A stretch of 5,677 nucleotides of DNA, taken from contig CBDUQU010000170.1 in assembly GCA_965369445.1 (NCBI GenBank), positions 1 through 5,677 on the forward strand. The letters run 5' to 3'. This document shows, piece by piece, positions 1 through 5,601 of the stretch (its first letter is position 1; each line of letters opens with the position of its first letter). Below the pieces are notes generated by a model, which worked only from the letters and a program-made list of their open reading frames with translations, did no database searches and was not told where the DNA came from. Origin of the DNA: SM23-73-3 sp965369445 (GTDB lineage: Bacteria; Zixibacteria; MSB-5A5; SM1-73). The translations under genes and the position numbers were made by a program.

Positions 1-2
1 GC

Positions 3-2828
3 GAGTTCTTTACTCCCATCGACACCTCGGCCAGACAGGCTGAGGTGGCCTGGGTAAGGGAAGGCGAGTCCATGGGGCGCGATTCCGCCGGTACGGATGC
101 GAACGCTCCGGATGACTGGGCCACCTTCGGCGGAGATGACGCTATCTACGCTACTCCGGGCGAGCTCAACTACCAGCTTCTGCAGATCGTGCCCACCAAG
201 GGTGAGTTGAAAGGCCGCTACACCACCTGGACCGTAATCTTCTATCTCAACGGCGAGAGCAACTTAGACGGGCATTACTTCCGGCTGCTGGACGATATGG
301 AAAAGCAGGGTTCTCTTCCCAACGTCAGCCTGGTGGTGTTGGCTGATTTCAAGACCTCGGTGGCGGGTACATGGAGGTTTCACCTGCAGCAGGACTCGAC
401 AGAAGGGACCATATACAACGGACAGAACCAGGGCGAACTCAACATGGGCGACCCGGCCACTCTGGGCAATCACATCCACTGGACCCAGCAGAACTACCCT
501 GCCAGCAAATACGTCCTCTTCATCAAAGATCACGGCATGGGCTGGAAGGGCATCTCCTGGGATCATACCTCCGGCGACGACGCCCTCTACATGCAGGAAC
601 TGAAGGCCGCCTTGGAGTACACCATTCCCCCCAAGCTGGACGTGGTGGTGTTCGACGCCTGTTTGATGTCCATGGTGGAGGTGGCCAATCAGGTCAAGCA
701 GCGGACGGAGATGATGGTGGCCTCCGAGGAAACCAAAATGGTGTTCGATTTCCCCTACAACGACATCTTCGCCACTATGAATGCCAACACCGCTTGGACC
801 GGAGAGCAGCTGGCGGTGGACATCGTGGCCAAGGCCAAGGCAAATGTTACCAGGAATAACTACACTTTCGCCGCCATCGACTGCCGGAACTTAAATCCTC
901 TGATCAATCTGATCGACGACTTCGGCTTCGAACTGGAAACGGGCGTGGACGATTATGATTATCATTACGCCGTCCACTACGATCCCGACGACAACGTTCA
1001 GATTCACATCAGGACCCAGCTCATTCAGACCGAGCATTTCCAGGACCCAAATTTCATCGATCTGTATCATTTTTGCCAATTGATAGACGGAGATGCGGCC
1101 ATACCTCCCGACTATAAAACCGCGGCCCAGCCCATAATCAGCTCGCTGCAGAAGGGAGGCAGCATAATAAAGGCCGAAGAGCACGGGGGAGCGCATCCCA
1201 ATGCGCACGGGCTTTCCATTTACTTCCCCACGGCGCAGACCAAGTGGAATCCTCCGGTGAAGAAGTTGAATCTGCCTGCCGAGGGCGAAAGACCCTACGA
1301 CGTTCCCTGGCCGTCCAAACTGCCCGACAACTCCGATTACGCCAAGTATGCCTTCGATCCCAACGACTGCAAGCCGCCGCACGACCCCTGCGTGAATCAT
1401 TTCGCCCAGGCGAAGAATCATCCCTTTCAACCCACTCCCGGTTTTGACTTTGTGGACGACACCTGGTGGGATGAATTCCTGCACCGGTATTACGAGCCGG
1501 TAGCCGATGCCGGGAGGGACACCGGGGCTTTTGTGGGAGAGGTGGTTGGCCTGAACGGGTGCGGTTCCTCCGACGCCGACGGGTTCGTCAGGCATTGGTA
1601 CTGGGATTTCGACTCGAACGTGGACTCCCCGCCCGACTGCCCTCCCGGGGATGAGGACTACGACAGGGACTGCTGGGACGAGTCCAACGACGACAACCAC
1701 GGCGATGCGGTGCAGATCGATTTCCCCTGCACTGCCGAAGGCACTTTTACGGTGACCCTGACGGTGTGGGATGACCACAACGAACAGGGTGGCGATCACA
1801 CGGAGCACTTCGAAACCGATCAGGACGTGGTGATCATAACCTGTATCGATACGGCCTTCACCTTCGAGCCGCCGCCCGATGAGGGGCAACATGAAAACGG
1901 CAGCTTCGAGACCGGGGAGTTCGTGGCCAGCGACGGGACCGGGAACAATATTATCCTGGTGGATGCGGCTTTCACCGGAACCGGGGTGGACAGCATTCAG
2001 GTAATCTACGTCTTTCCTCCCCCCGCTCCTTACGTAAAAGGCTACGTCAAGTACAAGGTTGTGGACCACTGCCTGGAGGGAGGGACTGTGAGCATGACCG
2101 CCTACAACGACGCCGACGAGGCGTTCTCCGGGGATTTCCACATCAGCCTGGCCAATACCGCTCCGGTGATCACCTGCCCGCCGGATGAGAGCTTCGATTA
2201 CACCGATGGATATGCAGGTTATGCTGCGGGAAGCGACGAGGACGGCGACCCGCTCTATTTCTTCAAGGTTGACGGTCCGGACGCCCTGGAGGTTACCACG
2301 GAGGGGGCCATAACCTGGGAGACCGGCCCCGGCGATTTAGGTGGACCCTATGACGTGATCGTGGGAGTTGCCGACGTCTGCGAAGCCACCGCTGCATGCG
2401 CCTTCGCATTGACCGTCACTGCTCCGGTGGGCTGTTGCCAACACAGCGATTACTGCGAAATGGTGACCGAACTTGAGTGCATGGATTTCCCCGGTACCGT
2501 TTGGTATCCCCCGCCATATCAGTGTGCCGAGGAAATACTCTGCCTTGTCCCCTGCGGGGATTGCACTGGCGACGGTGTAATCGACGTGGGTGACGTGGTT
2601 TACCTTGTAAGTTATCTGTATAGGGGAGGATATCCTCCGGAGCCAGAATGCTTGGGCGACGTTAACTGTGATGGCATAGTCAACATCGGGGATGTGGTCT
2701 ACCTGATTAGTTACCTCTACAGAGAAGGTCCGGGACCTTGTCCGGATTGCTGCTCCGGGAAAATGGGAATGAACAGATCCCCGGGAAAGAAGACCGGAAG
2801 CGGTTCTCCGCTGAAAAGACCACGGTGA
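3..2828 (+). CDS. Secreted clostripain-family (C11) cysteine peptidase with PKD, Ig-like and dockerin modules; 5' end missing
   Basis: This is a probable exported peptidase of the clostripain family (C11, caspase-like fold), which usually cleaves after basic residues. Residues are numbered from the GTG at 45. Residues 1-42 resemble the end of a lamin-tail domain (SMGRDSAGTDAN, then TPGELN). The C11 domain spans about 60-484: strand WTVIFYLNG, catalytic His163 in DHGMGW, catalytic Cys206 in FDACLM (Asp204 in the usual S1-pocket place), then GLSIYFP and WWDEFLHRYY. A PKD domain (485-600) follows, with an acidic, Cys-containing insert at 528-562. Next come an unassigned beta-rich stretch (600-705), an Ig/cadherin-like domain (706-793), a Cys-rich segment (797-837), a dockerin pair (838-895) and a basic tail. 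The frame is open to the left edge, and the GTG at 45 would cut the lamin-tail domain and leave no signal peptide, so the true start lies outside. The C11 family call is firm; Arg specificity is inferred. Confidence 0.93.
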   Translation, partial: EFFTPIDTSARQAEVAWVREGESMGRDSAGTDANAPDDWATFGGDDAIYATPGELNYQLLQIVPTKGELKGRYTTWTVIFYLNGESNLDGHYFRLLDDMEKQGSLPNVSLVVLADFKTSVAGTWRFHLQQDSTEGTIYNGQNQGELNMGDPATLGNHIHWTQQNYPASKYVLFIKDHGMGWKGISWDHTSGDDALYMQELKAALEYTIPPKLDVVVFDACLMSMVEVANQVKQRTEMMVASEETKMVFDFPYNDIFATMNANTAWTGEQLAVDIVAKAKANVTRNNYTFAAIDCRNLNPLINLIDDFGFELETGVDDYDYHYAVHYDPDDNVQIHIRTQLIQTEHFQDPNFIDLYHFCQLIDGDAAIPPDYKTAAQPIISSLQKGGSIIKAEEHGGAHPNAHGLSIYFPTAQTKWNPPVKKLNLPAEGERPYDVPWPSKLPDNSDYAKYAFDPNDCKPPHDPCVNHFAQAKNHPFQPTPGFDFVDDTWWDEFLHRYYEPVADAGRDTGAFVGEVVGLNGCGSSDADGFVRHWYWDFDSNVDSPPDCPPGDEDYDRDCWDESNDDNHGDAVQIDFPCTAEGTFTVTLTVWDDHNEQGGDHTEHFETDQDVVIITCIDTAFTFEPPPDEGQHENGSFETGEFVASDGTGNNIILVDAAFTGTGVDSIQVIYVFPPPAPYVKGYVKYKVVDHCLEGGTVSMTAYNDADEAFSGDFHISLANTAPVITCPPDESFDYTDGYAGYAAGSDEDGDPLYFFKVDGPDALEVTTEGAITWETGPGDLGGPYDVIVGVADVCEATAACAFALTVTAPVGCCQHSDYCEMVTELECMDFPGTVWYPPPYQCAEEILCLVPCGDCTGDGVIDVGDVVYLVSYLYRGGYPPEPECLGDVNCDGIVNIGDVVYLISYLYREGPGPCPDCCSGKMGMNRSPGKKTGSGSPLKRPR
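2556..2729 (+). repeat. Dockerin-type tandem EF-hand-like repeat pair at the protein C-terminus
   Basis: Two near-copies of a 25-residue unit lie at residues 838-862 and 871-895 of the peptidase, counted from the GTG at 45. Each has a 12-residue calcium loop followed by the helix GDVVYLxSYLYR. Loop ligands at positions 1, 3, 5, 9 and 12 are D839, T841, D843, D847, D850 in the first copy and D872, N874, D876, N880, D883 in the second, so both loops look competent to bind calcium. In cellulosomes, dockerins bind cohesins. In non-cellulosomal bacteria the partner is usually unknown, and no cohesin gene is visible here. The pair argues strongly for an extracellular location. Confidence 0.88.
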
Positions 2829-2888
2829 TCTGCAATACGTGAGGCGTGCGGAGGAGAAGGTAAGCCCTTCCGCTTAAAAACGTGATGT

Positions 2889-2921
2889 TGCCCCAACCTC
2901 GACAGAATCGGGGTTGGGGTA
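2889..2921 (+). terminator. Probable intrinsic terminator of the peptidase gene, perhaps bidirectional
   Basis: The arms CCCCAACCTCGA (2891-2902) and TCGGGGTTGGGG (2908-2919) form a 12-bp stem with one U-G wobble and a 5-base loop. Two further pairs (one wobble) extend it to 2889/2921. On the plus strand a pyrimidine-rich, T-biased tail (tacttcttt) follows at once, about 60 bases after the peptidase stop codon. On the minus strand a run of five U (from 2876-2880) lies about nine bases past the stem, so it may also stop the opposing operon. The plus-strand tail is not a clean U-run, hence moderate confidence. Confidence 0.65.
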
Positions 2922-2967
2922 CTTCTTTGTGCCTGCCTGGTTCCCCTGACCTGGAAGGCTTTACTGT

Positions 2968-2988
2968 CGTCGGGTCGGGGACCCGACG
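2968..2988. repeat. Perfect 8-bp inverted repeat between the convergent genes
   Basis: CGTCGGGT (2968-2975) and ACCCGACG (2981-2988) are perfect reverse complements around the loop CGGGG. It lies 20 bases past the stop codon of the minus-strand hydrolase gene. No U-run follows on either strand, so it is not a standard intrinsic terminator. It could be a 3'-end-protecting hairpin, part of a factor-dependent terminator, or a copy of a dispersed REP-like palindrome. Only the structure is seen; the role is inferred. Confidence 0.5.
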
Positions 2989-3008
2989 GGCACGCATAGG
3001 CTGAAGAA

Positions 3009-3887
3009 TCACGGTGTGCGCACCAGCGGTCTGGTCAGGCAGGTTGGACCACCGGCGCCCTTCCGGGAGATCTCTTCTCCGACATATTCTGAGACCTCAA
3101 CGCCCTGATCTTCGAGCATCTGTTTCGTCTGGGGATTCCCGGAAAGCATAATGTACCTCCGGGGGGAGGTGGCCAGTATATTGCAGCCCATGCTTTTGAA
3201 TTCCGAATCAGGCACTTCCACGAGTTTCATCCCGCGATTGATGAGCCATTGTCTGAAGGGAACAGGAAGCAATCTGGCGTAGACGACGGCTAAGTCGAAA
3301 TCAACCGGACTGATCATAGACATCAGGTGGAAGACGCCTTCGGGGCCACGCCAGTGTGGCAGCGGAACCACTATGAACTCATCGACAAGTCCGGCAGTAA
3401 GCTCTTTCAGTTGGCGGATGCCATCCTCGTTCGTCCGGTAGCCCTGCCCTACTACGAGAGTACGTTCATCCAGCCAGATCAAGTCTCCCCCTTCCAATCT
3501 TCCGTCCCCCCTAATAGACCCGAGAATGGGGATACCCAATTCAGACAGATACTCCCCTGCTGCCGATGGTTCACCCCGACGCTCCTCTTTTCCCATGCTG
3601 CAGAGGATGACTCCCTCTGGACTGGTAATCACAGCGTCGCGTACATAGATTGAATCGAGGCCGGTCTTCTCGCTCCTGGGAAGGAAGTGAATCTCTGACA
3701 CATCCCTTTTCAACAGGTTAACAAAGCGCTCATATTCGTCTAACGCCTTGCTGTAATCCGGGCAAGCTGAGTAGTTGAGCGTCCTCCACTGGGCGTCGAC
3801 ATTCTCCTGGGAGACGAAAGCATCTTTGGGATGCTTGATCAGGATCTTCCGGATTTTCCCGACTTCGGATTGACTGCCGAGGTTCAT
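3009..3887 (-). CDS. Arginine deiminase / dimethylargininase (DDAH) superfamily guanidine hydrolase
   Basis: This 292-residue protein belongs to the guanidino-modifying superfamily, a five-bladed propeller fold whose members act on arginine, methylarginines or related guanidines through a Cys-thiouronium intermediate. The family landmarks appear in order: YVRDA (Asp84), LEGGD (Glu132-Asp135), GQGYRTNEDG (148-157), catalytic His187 in FHLMS, and catalytic Cys283 in GGPTCLTRPLVR close to the C-terminus. The length is close to DDAH (about 255-285) and much shorter than classical arginine deiminases (about 400). HLMS also resembles the HLKS of DDAH more than the HLD of arginine deiminase. No signal peptide or membrane helix is seen, so it is cytoplasmic. 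The ATG at 3887 has a GGAG at 3898-3901, ten bases upstream. It lies 73 bases downstream of the RdhA-like gene with no terminator between, so it is probably its operon partner. The exact substrate cannot be read from the sequence. Confidence 0.9.
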   Translation of the reverse strand: MNLGSQSEVGKIRKILIKHPKDAFVSQENVDAQWRTLNYSACPDYSKALDEYERFVNLLKRDVSEIHFLPRSEKTGLDSIYVRDAVITSPEGVILCSMGKEERRGEPSAAGEYLSELGIPILGSIRGDGRLEGGDLIWLDERTLVVGQGYRTNEDGIRQLKELTAGLVDEFIVVPLPHWRGPEGVFHLMSMISPVDFDLAVVYARLLPVPFRQWLINRGMKLVEVPDSEFKSMGCNILATSPRRYIMLSGNPQTKQMLEDQGVEVSEYVGEEISRKGAGGPTCLTRPLVRTP

Positions 3888-3960
3888 CAGATCAGCTCTC
3901 CCCCACTATCACTGTGACCCATCAGAACTGCGGGTGATTTCCGCGCGTATGCTTGATTTC

Positions 3961-5301
3961 CTATGTCTCGATTTGCGGCAATTCGATCTTCTTTCCATAG
4001 AACAGACCGTCCCCTGAAAGGGAAACCGCGCGGGCGAACGACGAGCGTTTGATTCCCGCCCGAAGAACATTGTGAATTAGATTGTCCGGATGACTGAACG
4101 GGCACACCTTCATGCAGAGTCCGCAGTCGGTTCCGATGACCCGCCAGTAGTGATAGCATTTCTCGATATCCAACTGCCATTTCTCCACACCTCGAACCAT
4201 AATTTTCCCGCCATCCGGGATCGCCTTTGGAGGGCAATTCTCGGCGCATTTCTTGCACTTTTCGCAGAAGTCCTGAACACCGAACTGGATCGGCTTATCG
4301 GGCACCAGCGGGATCTCCGTGGTCACTGCCCCTAAGCGTATCCTGGCCCCGAATCTTGGCGAGATGAGATATCCAAACCGGCCCAGCTCTCCTAGACCCG
4401 CATCATAGGCCACCGGCGGCAGCATGATCTGATAATTGCTTCCGGGGACATGAGCACGGGCTTGATATCCGAGTTGGCGGATATGCTCAGCCAGCACGAT
4501 TGATATTCTCTGCACATGCAAGTACTGAAGCGCGGTCTCTTCGCTTATCCCGATTCCCGGCGCCTCTTCGACGTGCGCATAATCCATTTCCACGGTGAAT
4601 GCGATGACATAAGGGTGATCGTTCTTGATCTCTGCTCCCCAGGGTTTCGGCCCCCTGCCCACATGAGAGTAAACCCAGTATGGATTCAGCCGGCCGATGC
4701 CGACCTCCGCAGCGCCCAGATGAAGCATCATCTTCTTGAGAGTAGTCGACGCTTCTCCAGGGTCGACCTGGCGCTTGTCGGAGCTCACCGGCCCATCCAC
4801 GAGAGTCACCAGTTGCTCTTCAAGTCTAAACTGTGACGCGACGTATTCTGACCTGATAGGATCGTAGTATTGACCACCAGGAGCCAGCAACTCCGGCAGG
4901 CTGCGAATCTTATCATCGATCTCTTTGTTTTCCGGCCTCATTCGGTAATAGGCATCATATCTCTCTGTACCGGGCTCGTACTTTGCCCTGGCGAACATTA
5001 CGTCCCGTTCATCAACCCTTTCAGTGATCGTGTTAATTCTCAGCGTCTTCGTTTTGCCGACAGGGAGGAAAAACAAAAGAGCCGGAACCGCTATCAGAAG
5101 CACTGCTGCAGCCAGAACGTAATGCCCCGGGTGAAAAACGAAAAATCCCCCAAACCATATGCCGCCGAACACCAGAAAGAGGAGCGCGGAGATGAACACG
5201 GCACGGGGTTTCTTCTCCATGAGAGAGGAAACGCTATACAGCCCCAAGAAGAAGCTGACGGCAGCACCTGCGACAAGAAACATCAAGGACATCATGTTCA
5301 T
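3961..5301 (-). CDS. Membrane-anchored reductive dehalogenase (RdhA)-like iron-sulfur protein without Tat signal
   Basis: This 446-residue protein has the RdhA core: a corrinoid-binding region followed by two 4Fe-4S motifs, used in known members to remove halogens reductively. Three hydrophobic helices come first (about 5-27, 34-56, 61-82). The loop MEKKPRA and the KTKTLR segment after helix 3 are basic, so the positive-inside rule places the catalytic part in the cytoplasm. The core begins at ERVDERDVMFAR and includes VEMDYAHVEEAPG (Tyr241, candidate proton donor) and GELGRFGYLISPRFG (Arg307, candidate partner). The clusters are C346-C349-C352-C356 and C382-C393-C396-C400, the latter in CGLCMKVCPF. 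No twin-arginine signal and no separate rdhB are seen. The ATG at 5301 is preferred: it places helix 1 at the N-terminus and has a GATAGG upstream. A longer reading to 5463 adds 54 residues with no visible domain. QueG, a relative, lacks such helices. Dehalogenase activity is inferred only from family. Confidence 0.87.
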   Translation of the reverse strand: MNMMSLMFLVAGAAVSFFLGLYSVSSLMEKKPRAVFISALLFLVFGGIWFGGFFVFHPGHYVLAAAVLLIAVPALLFFLPVGKTKTLRINTITERVDERDVMFARAKYEPGTERYDAYYRMRPENKEIDDKIRSLPELLAPGGQYYDPIRSEYVASQFRLEEQLVTLVDGPVSSDKRQVDPGEASTTLKKMMLHLGAAEVGIGRLNPYWVYSHVGRGPKPWGAEIKNDHPYVIAFTVEMDYAHVEEAPGIGISEETALQYLHVQRISIVLAEHIRQLGYQARAHVPGSNYQIMLPPVAYDAGLGELGRFGYLISPRFGARIRLGAVTTEIPLVPDKPIQFGVQDFCEKCKKCAENCPPKAIPDGGKIMVRGVEKWQLDIEKCYHYWRVIGTDCGLCMKVCPFSHPDNLIHNVLRAGIKRSSFARAVSLSGDGLFYGKKIELPQIET

Positions 5302-5307
5302 GTTATA

Positions 5308-5313
5308 CCTATC
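5308..5313 (-). promoter_or_regulatory. Ribosome binding site supporting the start of the RdhA-like gene at 5301
   Basis: Read on the minus strand this is GATAGG, a partial Shine-Dalgarno match ending six bases before the ATG at 5301. It decides between three nearby Met codons (5301, 5295, 5292) and the longer frame to 5463 in favour of 5301. Confidence 0.45.
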
Positions 5314-5328
5314 GCCCCGATTCGAAAC

Positions 5329-5357
5329 ATGATAAGAATATTTCTCGCGATGTGCAA
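5329..5357 (-). promoter_or_regulatory. Candidate sigma-70-type promoter of the RdhA-like / hydrolase operon
   Basis: On the minus strand, TTGCAC (5352-5357) and TATCAT (5329-5334) are separated by exactly 17 bases. The -10 box matches the consensus at five of six positions, the -35 box at three of six. Transcription would start near 5322 and give a leader of about 20 bases before the ATG at 5301. The weak -35 box would fit help from an activator. This is pattern-based and untested. Confidence 0.4.
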
Positions 5358-5557
5358 CTCGATTCAGAAGGTTGCGACAAGAAAACGGTTCGGAGGAGTT
5401 TTGCTCCTGTTGCTCGCAAGGTAGGGCCGTTCTTTTTTTACCGAGGGGATTGAGCCGGAGCATCGTAAAGGGCAGTATTAAACGTGGCGGAACGCAGTGC
5501 GCCTGTCACGTCGCAAACGCCAAAGCGCGCAAGGCAAATGTACACGCTTTCAAAGCC

Positions 5558-5579
5558 TATGTAAATATTATGTAAAAAT
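5558..5579. repeat. Two 11-bp tandem direct repeats, possible regulator binding site
   Basis: TATGTAAATAT (5558-5568) is followed directly by TATGTAAAAAT (5569-5579), matching at 10 of 11 positions. An 11-bp step is about one helical turn, the spacing used by OmpR/PhoB-type response regulators that bind direct repeats. It sits just upstream of the TATAAT at 5596, about where a -35 element would be. The repeat is seen directly; the regulatory role is inferred. Confidence 0.4.
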
Positions 5580-5595
5580 CTTCTCCAATAACTAA

Positions 5596-5601
5596 TATAA
5601 T
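5596..5601 (+). promoter_or_regulatory. Perfect -10 box (TATAAT) facing out of the window
   Basis: This is a six-of-six match to the sigma-70 -10 consensus in AT-rich intergenic DNA. There is no good -35 box at 15-19 bases upstream; the best is TGTAAA at 5571-5576, three of six at 19 bases. If used, transcription would begin near 5608 and run right, off the window. The tandem repeats just upstream may stand in for the -35 element. A chance match in AT-rich DNA is also possible. Confidence 0.3.

Noticed and set aside
371..859. A 162-codon plus-strand frame inside the C11 domain
   Set aside because: It overlaps the catalytic region in another frame and gives an Arg/Gly/His-rich product without motifs.
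891..2141. A 416-codon open frame on the minus strand inside the peptidase gene
   Set aside because: It lies antisense to a clear C11/PKD coding region. Its product is a Val/Gly/Arg-rich sequence with no recognisable domain, as expected from GC-rich codons read in reverse.
2849..2861. A strong Shine-Dalgarno-like GGAGGAG after the peptidase stop
   Set aside because: No start codon with a usable frame follows; it leads into the terminator.
2707..3012. A 101-codon minus-strand frame across the convergent intergenic region
   Set aside because: It runs through the terminator stem-loop and into the dockerin coding region, and shows no family features.
3887..4258. A 123-codon minus-strand frame overlapping the 3' end of the RdhA-like gene
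   Set aside because: It is another frame of the Fe-S coding region with no domain. The RdhA motifs CEKCKKCAENCP and CGLCMKVCP lie in the other frame.
4870..5424. A 184-codon plus-strand frame opposite the RdhA-like N-terminus
   Set aside because: It is antisense to the membrane helices and core start of a recognisable family member, and has no motif of its own.
5302..5463. A 54-residue N-terminal extension of the RdhA-like protein
   Set aside because: The frame is open only by chance: the extension would cover the promoter-like boxes, has no domain, and would put a polar stretch before the first membrane helix. The ATG at 5301 has a ribosome binding site.
5372..5575. A 67-codon plus-strand frame in the right intergenic region
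   Set aside because: There is no good ribosome binding site, and the product is a Cys/Arg/Lys mix with no similarity I recognise. It runs into the tandem repeats.
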